Position numbers and translations under genes: made by a program. A stretch of 28,395 nucleotides of DNA, taken from a virus. Location: positions 1-28,395 of the IMG/VR virus record IMGVR_UViG_3300050821_016371; one strand, 5' to 3'. Below, piece after piece: positions 22,756 through 28,395 of the stretch. The notes under the pieces are model-generated. The model was not told the origin of the DNA, ran no database searches, and saw nothing but the letters and a program-made list of their open reading frames with translations. Numbering within the stretch: the stretch's first letter is position 1; every line of letters begins with the position of its first letter.

Positions 22756-23206
22756 TGATTTGGAGTTTGGATCGCGAGGCCGGCGTGAGACCGAACTCGC
22801 TTTCGAAGCTGCGCATGTGCTTGAGTGCGTCAGACTTAACGCGTACCGCGGGATTTGTTTTCAGAGTGGTGGTGACGGTGTCACCGCCGCGGCTCTGGAC
22901 AACTTCAGCGATCAGAATTCCGTGCTTCGCGATCGCGGCTTCGGCCATGGCCCACTGTGCGATCGCTGAGCAGTAGCCGCCGAGGGCATCGCCGTCGGCG
23001 ACGGTGAGAATCTTCATCGCCTCGATGATCGGAATCAGGCGTTTCCACGCCAGGACTGCGATCTTCGATAGGTGCGGCGGCATCTCGGGGATGCCGAGCT
23101 TCGGCTTCGGCTCGCGGTGGTTCAACTTTCGCTTGCCGGCATTGCCCTGAAGCTTTCGGACGGCTGTTGGCTTACGATTGCGGCCGCCGGATCCTTTACC
23201 GCCCAC
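22676..23206 (-). CDS. Terminase small subunit (P27-like)
   Basis: The 176-residue protein starts with a basic, Gly-rich region (GGKGSGGRNRKPTAVRKLQG), then PPHLSKIAVLAWKRLIPIIE, TVADGDALGGYCSAIAQWAM and the C-terminal KSDALKHMRSFESEFGLTPA SR motif typical of P27/P22-like small terminase subunits. It recognises phage DNA and recruits the large subunit. The start codon is GTG 23206, overlapping the HNH gene by 11 bp. HNH, small terminase, large terminase and portal in this order is standard for cos-packaging HK97-like phages. Confidence 0.92.
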   Translation of the reverse strand: MGGKGSGGRNRKPTAVRKLQGNAGKRKLNHREPKPKLGIPEMPPHLSKIAVLAWKRLIPIIEAMKILTVADGDALGGYCSAIAQWAMAEAAIAKHGILIAEVVQSRGGDTVTTTLKTNPAVRVKSDALKHMRSFESEFGLTPASRSKLQINADSDDADPFETFLNAPRQTSSSKPN

Positions 23207-23621
23207 TTTTCACCGAAAATTCTTTTGCTGCGGCCGCGTGTGTGGTGTTTGAAGCCGGTCGTAGGCCACCGCTGCGGCGAAACTCGCCCCCCCTCCCCCC
23301 CGCCGCGGTCTTGCCGGTGTGATCAGCATGGCAGGCTCCCTGTAAATTGTTGAGATCAAAGAAGAACCGCCAGTCGCCGTTGTGTTGCGCGACGTACTTC
23401 TCAGCCGGCACGATGTGGTCGACGTCGGTGCTGAGAGCGTTGCCGCCGCACAGTTTCGCGATCTTGCAGAACGGATCGCGCGCCAGGACGAACGGCCGCG
23501 TGCGTTGTCGCCACTGCACTGAATCGTAGAGTCGTCCAATACCTTCGCGCCGGCGTCGTAGCCGATCACGATCGGCGTGTGGGTCGACGTTGCCTTGCGC
23601 GATCGGCGCTCGATGCGGCAT
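23196..23621 (-). CDS. HNH endonuclease linked to packaging
   Basis: The 141-residue protein (start ATG 23621; a GTG at 23693 is possible but runs through another gene) has the HNH core: YDSVQWRQRTRPFVLARDPF and C, then the KLCGG turn, STDVDHIVPAE with the first catalytic His, then FFDLNNLQGACHADHTGKT supplying Asn and second His. Such HNH proteins flank the terminase in many HK97-like phages and aid cos cleavage and packaging. The C-terminal part is basic and Gly-rich and contains a G7-A-G7 run in the coding strand (23287-23301), a site at which reading or sequencing slippage could change the frame. Confidence 0.86.
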   Translation of the reverse strand: MPHRAPIAQGNVDPHADRDRLRRRREGIGRLYDSVQWRQRTRPFVLARDPFCKIAKLCGGNALSTDVDHIVPAEKYVAQHNGDWRFFFDLNNLQGACHADHTGKTAAGGRGGEFRRSGGLRPASNTTHAAAAKEFSVKSGR

Positions 23622-23625
23622 GCGT

Positions 23626-23742
23626 TCATCGCTCGATGTTTGCTTCGCGAAACCACGTCGTGAACAACGCTGGCACGATCCCCAGCGAACCACACCAACG
23701 AACGTAGAGTTTGTAGCGCTGCTCAGGTGTCAAAGACTTCAT
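23626..23742 (-). CDS. Very small protein upstream of the HNH gene
   Basis: The minus-strand frame begins with ATG 23742, overlapping the preceding gene's stop as ATGA, and ends with TGA 23628-23626, four bases before the HNH ATG. The product is 38 residues: MKSLTPEQRYKLYVRWCGSL... ending FREANIER. It is basic and aromatic-rich with a helical look. The coupling at both ends supports a real gene. No function is recognised; small proteins of this type occur near terminases. Confidence 0.55.
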   Translation of the reverse strand: MKSLTPEQRYKLYVRWCGSLGIVPALFTTWFREANIER

Positions 23743-24143
23743 CGCAGCAACCTTTCCACCAACGCCACTATCTCCGGCGCGCGAGCAATCATCGCGGTGA
23801 TAGCGGCGACGACGACGGCGTTGCGCAGTTTCAAGTTCATCAACTGACGTTGCATCCGGTCCTGGTTTGCCTGCGATGTACGGACGTGGGTTCCCAGCGC
23901 ATTGATCGCGTGGCGCAGTTTTTCGGGAGCCAGATACTCAGGAGAATCGTATTGCGAGCTGCGATCCGGCTTGTTTAGAGTGCCGCAGCGAGTCGCTTTC
24001 TCGATGCCAGTCACAGACTTATCGCCCATGAAGTAGGCGAGGATGAGAACGGTTTCTGGAGAAAGCTTGTCGCCACCTGGTGACGATCGAATTTCCGCGA
24101 CGTCGACGGCCGCATGGAACCATTCAAGTGAAAATCTGGGCAC
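23739..24143 (-). CDS. Unknown protein with hydrophobic C-terminal segment
   Basis: The 134-residue protein likely starts at GTG 24143. It begins FSLEWFHAAVDVAEIRSSPG, continues LSPETVLILAYFMGDKSVTG, and ends with a helix containing NAVVVAAITAMIARAPEIV. The middle is polar (SQYDSPEYLAP) with a heptad-like QANQDRMQRQLMNLKLRNAV preceding the hydrophobic segment, so coiled coil plus membrane or amphipathic helix is possible. No family is recognised. It overlaps the small gene at 23626-23742 by ATGA. Confidence 0.6.
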   Translation of the reverse strand: MPRFSLEWFHAAVDVAEIRSSPGGDKLSPETVLILAYFMGDKSVTGIEKATRCGTLNKPDRSSQYDSPEYLAPEKLRHAINALGTHVRTSQANQDRMQRQLMNLKLRNAVVVAAITAMIARAPEIVALVERLLR

Positions 24144-24150
24144 GGGCAGG

Positions 24151-24513
24151 TCACGAGGTCTGAGTGTGTTGCTGAGGTGCAGTCTGTTGCCACGCTTTAA
24201 AAGTCAGCATCGCTCGCGTTTGCAGCGAGCGCGTAGCCATCAGGTGTTCTTCTCGCCACATCGAATCCATCGGAAGCTGGAAGCGGACGCCGTGCATTTC
24301 AGCGGCGATAGACATTTTGGAAGGCTGAGGCTCGCGCGGAGTGAGGTTGAGGAGGCGAAATGGAGAATCAGGCGCGAACGCGCGAATCAGCTTGCTCGAG
24401 ATCCGCTCGGCAGCCATCTTGGTGACGAGCCAGTCAGCGTCGTCTTTGGAGACGAAGGTTTTGGCCTTGGTGAATTGAGACTGATCGTGGGCTAGGAAAC
24501 CGACTGAGCGCAT
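24151..24513 (-). CDS. Unknown 120-residue protein
   Basis: The frame from ATG 24513 gives 120 residues (a TTG at 24543 would add ten). It contains HDQSQFTKAKTFVSKDDADW, ERISSKLIRAFAPDSPFRLL, then PLNLTPRE-like and MHGVRFQLPMDSMWREEHLM. The polar N-terminus and the hydrophobic-polar alternation are consistent with a folded cytoplasmic protein. I recognise no domain. It is seven bp upstream of the next gene's GTG and follows a gene-free stretch of 154 bp. Confidence 0.5.
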   Translation of the reverse strand: MRSVGFLAHDQSQFTKAKTFVSKDDADWLVTKMAAERISSKLIRAFAPDSPFRLLNLTPREPQPSKMSIAAEMHGVRFQLPMDSMWREEHLMATRSLQTRAMLTFKAWQQTAPQQHTQTS

Positions 24514-24574
24514 GTGGGTTGGAGACACGTTTAGCAGGGGCAAAAACGGGGATCACCGGGCATGGCGCCGGGAT

Positions 24575-24607
24575 GCCTCGAAACAAGACCTTTGGGCAGG
24601 TCGAGGC
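24575..24607. other. Structured intergenic element (nested inverted repeat)
   Basis: In the gene-free stretch 24514-24667 the plus strand has GCCTC (24575), GACCT (24587), AGGTC (24598) and GAGGC (24603-24607), giving a 10-bp hairpin with a 7-base bulge and a 6-base loop. Further small inverted repeats flank it: AGTAC/GTACT at 24639-24657 and GCTAG/CTAGC near 24659-24672. It may be a terminator-like or regulatory RNA element, or part of a packaging site; I see no clear promoter. Confidence 0.35.
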
Positions 24608-24667
24608 CTCAGTGTAGGGCCATTTCGGGAAGGGAAGTACGTTACCGAGGTACTATGCCGCTAGGAG

Positions 24668-24823
24668 CTAGCTCCGTTTCGAAGCCAGAAACGCCCCGAC
24701 GCACGACAAAATCATATTTGGCGGAGTTACCCAAGAAGGAACAGCGTGAGCCATAGCCAGTCCCGCCAACAATCCACTTGCATAGACCATCATCAGGCCC
24801 GTCAAATTGTGGAATCTCTTCAT
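24668..24823 (-). CDS. Small membrane protein (51 aa)
   Basis: The frame begins with ATG 24823, overlapping the upstream stop as ATGA, and ends in TAG 24670-24668. The 51 residues start MKRFHNLTGLMMVYASG and contain two hydrophobic segments (LTGLMMVYASGLLAGLAMA and MILSCVGAFLA) separated by SWVTPPN, then a basic end KRS. Two short helices with a proline turn and charged ends resemble small holin-like or membrane regulator proteins, but no family can be named. Confidence 0.6.
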   Translation of the reverse strand: MKRFHNLTGLMMVYASGLLAGLAMAHAVPSWVTPPNMILSCVGAFLASKRS

Positions 24824-24930
24824 TGATGCGCCAGGAAGACGTAGACGGCCATACTGGCGAAGAAACCGACTCCGATGCCGACGATCACTGCAATGAAGAT
24901 ATCGTCAAGCGTGTAGCCTTTATGCCGCAT
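24820..24930 (-). CDS. Small single-pass membrane protein (36 aa)
   Basis: The frame starts at ATG 24930, inside the 3' end of the gene at 24920-25135, and ends with TGA 24822-24820 shared with the next ATG. The product MRHKGYTLDDIFIAVIVGIG... has one 22-25 residue hydrophobic span after a charged N-terminus and ends AHQ. It forms a coupled trio with the genes on both sides, which also code small membrane proteins. No function is known. Confidence 0.55.
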   Translation of the reverse strand: MRHKGYTLDDIFIAVIVGIGVGFFASMAVYVFLAHQ

Positions 24931-25135
24931 CGCCACGCTGATTCATCCCTTCTTCTCGCCAGATCTGTTGCCGCGCTTGGTCGACTTCGCACCCCAACTT
25001 TGCCCAGGCTTCTTCCGCGTCTTTGCGGCCGCGCTCGTAGCCTTCCTTGTAGGACCAGATCAGGATGTCGCGAATAAAGAGCGCGAGAGCTAGCGCGGCG
25101 CCCGCGGATACGACAACGATGATCGCGGTGTTCAT
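24920..25135 (-). CDS. Membrane-anchored small coiled protein (71 aa)
   Basis: Start ATG 25135 overlaps the upstream stop as ATGA. The protein begins NTAIIVVVSAGAALALALFI, one transmembrane segment, followed by a highly charged helix (SYKEGYERGRKDAEEAWAKL) and RQQIWREEG. One N-terminal membrane anchor with a charged helix is the layout of i-spanins (Rz-like) and of some holin partners, but the length is short. No lysin is visible in this window, so a lysis role is only a guess. Confidence 0.6.
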   Translation of the reverse strand: MNTAIIVVVSAGAALALALFIRDILIWSYKEGYERGRKDAEEAWAKLGCEVDQARQQIWREEGMNQRGDAA

Positions 25136-25518
25136 GCCGGCACTTCCAGTTCGCAACGGCAGTAGCGTCCGCCGCCGATGAGCACGCCACACTCGCCGTC
25201 GCCTTCGTGGACGTGTCCGCAACGCGGGCAGGTCGCATCTTCGTAACGACGCTGAGGAGCCGGCGGAAGCACTTTCGGCCCTGTCCCGTTTCCCGCAGCA
25301 GTTGAGACTTCCGTGCTTCGTTGAAAATGCGACGGCCCTGGAATCTTCGCTTCTTCCGCGAGCTCGCGCAGAAAGGCTTTGAAGTCGCTCGCGTCGCGGA
25401 GTTGCTGGCCAGTGGCAAGCTTGGCTTCGTAGGTGTGCTCGGCCAGGTAGTTGAAAATCACGTGTCCATCGAGCGTTCCGAGGGACCGAAGGTTTGCGAT
25501 CAGCTCTTTGGCGGTCAT
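25132..25518 (-). CDS. Small protein with C-terminal zinc-ribbon
   Basis: Start ATG 25518 overlaps the upstream stop as ATGA and has GAGGAGG upstream; a longer frame to 25722 runs through other genes. The 128-residue product begins TAKELIANLRSLGTLDGHVI, a helical domain, and continues LRELAEEAKIPGPSHF; the tail holds CPRCGHVHEGDGECGVLIGG then YCRC, four or more cysteines suited to bind zinc. It belongs to the chain of small, Cys-rich genes in this region. The role is unknown; DNA or RNA binding is possible. Confidence 0.65.
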   Translation of the reverse strand: MTAKELIANLRSLGTLDGHVIFNYLAEHTYEAKLATGQQLRDASDFKAFLRELAEEAKIPGPSHFQRSTEVSTAAGNGTGPKVLPPAPQRRYEDATCPRCGHVHEGDGECGVLIGGGRYCRCELEVPA

Positions 25519-25760
25519 GCGACCAGTTCCTCCTCGAGAAGAAGTATTTCGATCAGCGCGCAGCGTTCCTGGTAGCCGCGCGTGACGCAGGTTGGAGCCG
25601 AACAGACGTGTGGCGCGATCCAGTGGCAGGAAAGCGTGAACTGTGAGAGTTGACCAGGCGACGCGATCATCGGATATTCCGGATCGAACGGCGTGGGGCC
25701 AGTCATCATGGCGATGGCGCACGGCTGGTCGTCAGTGCACCCGCAGAAGTTGCATTTCAT
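25515..25760 (-). CDS. Small Cys-rich zinc-binding protein
   Basis: The 81-residue product starts MKCNFCGCTDDQPC, a CxxCxC motif, and has more Cys at LSCHWIAPHVCSAPTCV and ERCAL. The 'CxxCGCT....C' head is shared by small phage zinc proteins of unknown role. ATG 25760 and the upstream stop share ATGA, and its own stop overlaps the next ATG, so it is translated in series. Confidence 0.65.
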   Translation of the reverse strand: MKCNFCGCTDDQPCAIAMMTGPTPFDPEYPMIASPGQLSQFTLSCHWIAPHVCSAPTCVTRGYQERCALIEILLLEEELVA

Positions 25761-26056
25761 GCTGCGTCCTCAAACAGCGATCGCTGTTCATCGATCGAGA
25801 ATTTTCGGTCGTCCGGATGCTCGCGCCGCCAGCGGTCGTAGAGCTGCTGGTGCAGCGGGCAGAGATGTTTGCCAGGGGCAACCTGCTTGGCGTGTCGCGC
25901 GCAGATCGGCCGATCGCACGTGCCCGATTTGTGAGCCGCGACTTTCCAGTCACAAAGAAGGGTGGCTTGCCGGCCGCAGGCGCAGAACTTGCGGAATGCG
26001 CGCAGTCCGCAGAGCAGCAGGGAAGAGCCGTCGGAGAGTTTGATCTCGTCACACAT
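25757..26056 (-). CDS. Small zinc-binding protein (CDRP-type)
   Basis: The 99-residue product carries CACGRQATLLCDWKV, then GTCDRPICARHAKQVAPGKH, then LCPLHQQLYDRWRRE. The pattern C.CG..A..LCD....GTCDRP.C..HA......LCP.H is found in phage and prophage proteins and probably holds two zinc sites of Cys/His ligands. It has a DEQRSLFEDAA tail. The partner genes on both sides overlap its start and stop. Role unknown. Confidence 0.65.
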   Translation of the reverse strand: MCDEIKLSDGSSLLLCGLRAFRKFCACGRQATLLCDWKVAAHKSGTCDRPICARHAKQVAPGKHLCPLHQQLYDRWRREHPDDRKFSIDEQRSLFEDAA

Positions 26057-26246
26057 CGGCTTTTGTCGCCAGTGTTTTCGCTAGTTCGACATGTGGCCGC
26101 AGAAACCGAGTGAGAACATCGACGAGGCGGTCGCTGTCCTTCGCATCCTCAACGACGACGTCGAGGAGATCCTGTCGATTGACTTCAATTGAATAGCCGC
26201 TCTCATCCGGCTTCGTCTCGAAATATTCCAACTTGAGTCTCAGCAT
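26049..26246 (-). CDS. Small unknown protein (65 aa)
   Basis: The product starts MLRLKLEYFETKPDESGYSI, continues DLLDVVVEDAKDSDRLVDVL and ends KTLATKADV. It is acidic and helical, without cysteines, and lies in the coupled chain of small genes. The start overlaps the upstream gene's end by 7 bp. No family recognised. Confidence 0.55.
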   Translation of the reverse strand: MLRLKLEYFETKPDESGYSIEVNRQDLLDVVVEDAKDSDRLVDVLTRFLRPHVELAKTLATKADV

Positions 26247-26449
26247 GTGAACAACTCCCTCTGCTCTGGCGTTCGCAACTTCCGCCGCAACTCATCGATG
26301 TCGATCACCTGGTGCTGCGCTTCGAGTCGCGCGATGCACTCGAGACACGGACCTCGTCGGCGATCGTCGATTCTGTGCTGTGTGCGCTTCTGGCACTTGC
26401 CACACCAGAACTCGGCGGAGATCGTGTTGCGGGTGAAGTGTTCGCTCAT
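26240..26449 (-). CDS. Small zinc-finger protein (69 aa)
   Basis: The product has FWCGKCQKRTQHRIDDRRRG then PCLECIARLE, two CxxC pairs about 20 residues apart, a treble-clef or zinc-ribbon layout, followed by a helix (QHQVIDIDELRRKLRTPEQR). ATG 26449 overlaps the upstream stop as ATGA. It could bind nucleic acid or a host protein; no member of a named family is recognised. Confidence 0.6.
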   Translation of the reverse strand: MSEHFTRNTISAEFWCGKCQKRTQHRIDDRRRGPCLECIARLEAQHQVIDIDELRRKLRTPEQRELFTC

Positions 26450-26667
26450 CGCACAGGCTCTTTTGCGCCGAGTCGTGCGATTTCCGCGGCGATTTCATCT
26501 ACAGAGTCGTTAGTGATGAGGATTCCACCATCCGGCAACCAGGGCGTGCGGATCAGAAGCGTGATCTTCGGCTGCTTGTGCGGCCACATTTTGTCAAGGC
26601 GATTCTCGAGGGGCAAGAGATGCCTCACGCAGATTTCATCTTTAAAATTCCGAAACTTGTCGCTCAT
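26446..26667 (-). CDS. Small unknown protein (73 aa)
   Basis: Start ATG 26667 overlaps the upstream stop as ATGA; a longer frame to 26727 is not needed. The product includes KFRNFKDEICVRHLLPLENR, then KITLLIRTPWLPDGGILITN and DSVDEIAAEIARLG. The segment 'P.ITL.IR.P......(I/V)...D....I......' appears in several phage small proteins of unknown function. Contiguous with the coupled chain. Confidence 0.55.
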   Translation of the reverse strand: MSDKFRNFKDEICVRHLLPLENRLDKMWPHKQPKITLLIRTPWLPDGGILITNDSVDEIAAEIARLGAKEPVR

Positions 26668-26930
26668 GCGTGCCTCGATCTGGTCGGCAACGCTATGTCT
26701 TTTCTGTCCTTCGTGAGTTCCGCCCACTCAAGGTCCGTGCATTCCGGTCCGCGAATCCGCATGCTTCGAAGAACCTTTTGTTCGCTGCCCTCGTGACAGG
26801 CAGGGCTCGCTACATCGTGAGCAACCAGCAACCGTTGGATTGCCCCATAGACGTCCTGCACTGGATCGAGCCGGACCGCGCCTTCGATCTGGCAGGTCTC
26901 GCAGTACCACAACTGAATCTTTTCGCTCAC
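26664..26930 (-). CDS. Small unknown protein with CxxC (88 aa)
   Basis: Start GTG 26930 overlaps the upstream stop as GTGA. The product begins SEKIQLWYCETCQIEGAVRL, continues GAIQRLLVAHDVASPACHEG and has MRIRGPECTDLEWAELT. YCETC with the later CHEG could bind zinc. No named family recognised; the gene belongs to the coupled small-gene chain. Confidence 0.55.
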   Translation of the reverse strand: MSEKIQLWYCETCQIEGAVRLDPVQDVYGAIQRLLVAHDVASPACHEGSEQKVLRSMRIRGPECTDLEWAELTKDRKDIALPTRSRHA

Positions 26931-27415
26931 GCTCTCCTCCTCACTTTCCGGGGCGGGCTTGTTGCCCGGCGCTGCAACGGAATTACACCTTCGTGGGCTA
27001 ACTGCCCGCCCCCGGAAACTTGTTCAAGCAAAATCGGCACCCACTTGGCGGCGCGCCACGACACTTCGAGCAGCACACCTTCGCGCACGCGGACAAACTC
27101 GTGATCACCGAAGTGGAAGTCTTCGCGGATGCACTCTGGGAACGCGCAGCGGTTCTTCACACGAGGCGTCGGCCGCATCGGATCGGTCACGCGGACGAAC
27201 GCGATGTCTCGGTTCACACGCTCGACTTCACCGACGAAGTCGCCCGTGTGATAGCCCTCGACGCGATAGAGATTGCCGATCGCGATCGGACAATAAAACT
27301 TCGCCCCCATCGAGCGCAGCCAGGCGCAGAGGAAGAACGGCCCGATGCCGGTCATGCACGCGGTCTTCGCGATCGCGCGGGCGAAGAGCCACAGGTTGAG
27401 GAGTTCGGAGTTCAT
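26927..27415 (-). CDS. Unknown protein with hydrophobic N-terminal region
   Basis: The 162-residue product starts MNSELLNLWLFARAIAKTAC then MTGIGPFFLCAWLRSMGAKF, which may be membrane-associated, followed by a soluble part with a barrel-like pattern (YRVEGYHTGDFVGEVERVNR, DIAFVRVTDPMR, VRVREGVLLEVSW) and a basic end. ATG 27415 overlaps the upstream stop as ATGA. No function recognised. Confidence 0.6.
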   Translation of the reverse strand: MNSELLNLWLFARAIAKTACMTGIGPFFLCAWLRSMGAKFYCPIAIGNLYRVEGYHTGDFVGEVERVNRDIAFVRVTDPMRPTPRVKNRCAFPECIREDFHFGDHEFVRVREGVLLEVSWRAAKWVPILLEQVSGGGQLAHEGVIPLQRRATSPPRKVRRRA

Positions 27416-28071
27416 CGCGTCGCTCCTCGCGTTGCTGCCGGCGGCGTGGAAGTGCTCGGCGCGCTAGCGGCGAGCACTTCCAGAAATATTTCGGCGAGAT
27501 CGGCGCGATCGGCGCGATCGGCGAGATAGGCGAGATAGGCGAGATCGGCGAGATCGGCGCGATCGGCGAGATAGGCGAGATCGGCGAGATCGGCGCGATC
27601 GGCGAGATCCTTTAGAAGGGCTGGCGGAAGCGTCGGCGATGGCTCAGCTATTCCTTGTTTCAAGAATTCGACGAGCTCGAGCGCCAACTTCTTCGTCTCT
27701 TCGTTTCGAATGCGCGGGACCAAGCCGCGCGTCTCATCGGTAAGCCACGCCAGCACCAGGCGTTTGTTGATGTGCGTTGCGCGCAGATCGACACCCACCG
27801 GAATCGCCCGCAGAAAACGTTCAGGCCACAACATAGCTTTACCGTTCGAGAGGTTCTCGAAGATGGTGTCTTCGAGGTAGGCCAACTCGACCGGGATCCC
27901 GAGCTCGGTCTCGTAGGCCCGGTGGTCGCTGCTGTGGATGGTGCAGCCAACGGCGCAGCCCTTGCCGTCTTGCCAGTACTGACCTTTCACCAGTTGATCG
28001 GCGAGGCGATGGGCGCGCACCTGAGCGATGCGCTCGTCTTTAAGTTCCTGTTTCCCATGGAAGGTCAACAT
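27412..28071 (-). CDS. Conserved phage-type protein with a DLA/DRA/YLA repeat tail
   Basis: Start ATG 28071 overlaps the upstream gene's stop by 7 bp; longer readings would overlap another gene. The 219-residue protein has TFHGKQELKDERIAQVRAHR, then QYWQDGKGCAVGCTIHSSDH, then LGIPVELAYLEDTIFENLSN and WPERFLRAIPVGVDL. The 'W..GKGCAVGCT......Y...LGIP..LA.LED.IFE.L...A..WP..FL.AIP.G' core is a family I have seen in phages and bacterial genomes, of unknown function. Residues 155-193 are thirteen perfect three-residue units (DLA, DRA or YLA), coded by a 9-bp minisatellite; the tail is Ala/Ser/Thr/Pro-rich. Confidence 0.72.
   Translation of the reverse strand: MLTFHGKQELKDERIAQVRAHRLADQLVKGQYWQDGKGCAVGCTIHSSDHRAYETELGIPVELAYLEDTIFENLSNGKAMLWPERFLRAIPVGVDLRATHINKRLVLAWLTDETRGLVPRIRNEETKKLALELVEFLKQGIAEPSPTLPPALLKDLADRADLADLAYLADRADLADLAYLAYLADRADRADLAEIFLEVLAASAPSTSTPPAATRGATR
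27492..27608. repeat. 9-bp minisatellite, 13 perfect in-register units
   Basis: Thirteen uninterrupted 9-bp units (CGGCGAGAT, CGGCGCGAT or AGGCGAGAT on the plus strand) run from 27492 to 27608 without any indel; only two positions vary. Each unit keeps the reading frame and codes one tri-residue DLA, DRA or YLA. Gain or loss of units would not disrupt the frame. Confidence 0.9.
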
Positions 28072-28301
28072 AGGCGAAGTTGCTCCAATCTCGCCTCGCA
28101 CGGAGGCGCGGAAGTTGGCTGCTTCCGCGCCGTGAGCACGGAAGGTTTCATCTGAGACAAAAAACAGGTTGAGCAAAGCGGCTTGCGAACGCCGCTCGCA
28201 AGCGTGAGAAATCCGGGCGTGAGCGTCGAGCAGTTCACACACTTCCGCTCACGCACTCGCGACGAGAAAGTCCACTCGAAATTGAAAGGCCGCTTCTTCA
28301 T
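28065..28301 (-). CDS. Small Cys-rich protein (78 aa)
   Basis: Start ATG 28301 has GGAGG five bases upstream and overlaps the previous stop as ATGA. The product includes RPFNFEWTFSSRVRERKCVN, then CSTLTPGF, then PLCSTCFLSQMKPSVLTARK. Two CxxC pairs about 25 residues apart (KCVNC, LCSTC) suggest a zinc knuckle. No named family recognised. Confidence 0.6.
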   Translation of the reverse strand: MKKRPFNFEWTFSSRVRERKCVNCSTLTPGFLTLASGVRKPLCSTCFLSQMKPSVLTARKQPTSAPPCEARLEQLRLC

Positions 28302-28395
28302 GCGACCTCCGAATTCATCCGCGTGAACGGCAGCACGCGCTCGTCGCCACATGTGGAGCAGCAGCCCACGAGCCCGAGATCGCAGATCCAGCCGG
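28298..28395 (-). CDS. Partial gene, C-terminus only, zinc-binding style
   Basis: The minus-strand frame entering from the right edge ends with TGA 28300-28298, overlapping the next ATG as ATGA. Its visible end includes WICDLGLVGCCSTCGDERVL then PFTRMNSEVA. Cys pairs (CCSTC) agree with the Cys-rich small-gene cluster. The start lies outside the window. Confidence 0.55.
   Translation of the reverse strand, partial: GWICDLGLVGCCSTCGDERVLPFTRMNSEVA

Noticed and set aside
24562-24756. Plus-strand 64-codon frame in the gene-free stretch
   Set aside because: No ribosome site, no motif, and it overlaps the clear small membrane gene on the other strand.
27492-27608. Possible iteron-type replication origin from tandem 9-bp repeats
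   Set aside because: The units stay exactly in the reading frame of a conserved gene, with no AT-rich region beside them; a coding minisatellite is simpler.
1-28395. Search for integrase, repressor, endolysin, tRNA, reverse transcriptase or att sites
   Set aside because: I found no product or structure that supports any of these within the window; they may lie outside it.

Overview
The window is a contiguous piece of a tailed double-stranded DNA phage or prophage with HK97-type morphogenesis genes and a long, non-contractile (siphovirus) tail. Almost every gene reads on the minus strand, so gene order runs from the right edge (28395) to the left edge (1). Genes are tightly packed, many joined by ATGA/GTGA stop-start overlaps. 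I see no integrase, repressor, lysin, tRNA or attachment site, so lifestyle cannot be decided here. The host is uncertain. The GC-rich sequence, the secreted proteins whose predicted signal-peptidase sites are usually followed by Gln, and a moron pair resembling small Acidobacteriota-type proteins make an Acidobacteriota (Terriglobia-like) host my tentative guess.

Region A (28395 to about 24150) is a run of some fifteen small genes. Many are Cys-rich putative zinc-binding proteins, with three consecutive small membrane proteins at 24668-25135. One gene, 27412-28071, carries a 13-copy 9-bp minisatellite encoding an (L/R)A(D/Y) repeat. Region B (24150 to 16290) is DNA packaging and capsid: HNH endonuclease, P27-like small terminase, large terminase, a small membrane protein, portal, prohead protease with a remarkable 17-cysteine C-terminal region, and the HK97-fold major capsid protein, followed by a strong hairpin terminator.

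Region C (16193 to 5060) is the unusual part. The expected connector, head-closure, tail-terminator and tail-tube genes are interleaved with eight genes whose products begin with Sec-type signal peptides or long hydrophobic leaders. These include a protein with nineteen 20-residue repeats flanked by FN3-like domains, a right-handed beta-helix protein, and several beta-sandwich proteins resembling virion decoration or fiber modules. One tail-tube paralogue and one decoration-like protein share a similar hydrophobic leader. An exported or membrane-targeted set of virion-like proteins inside a morphogenesis operon is the best candidate for an undescribed system.

Region D (5047 to 950) holds the tail-assembly chaperone pair with a textbook -1 frameshift signal (CCCAAAC, a 4-nt spacer and a perfect 9-bp hairpin), an HK97 gp10-like protein and the tape measure protein. 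Region E (1 to 1008) holds a plus-strand two-gene moron with its own promoter, inserted against the direction of the tail operon, and the start of the next minus-strand gene, which runs off the left edge.
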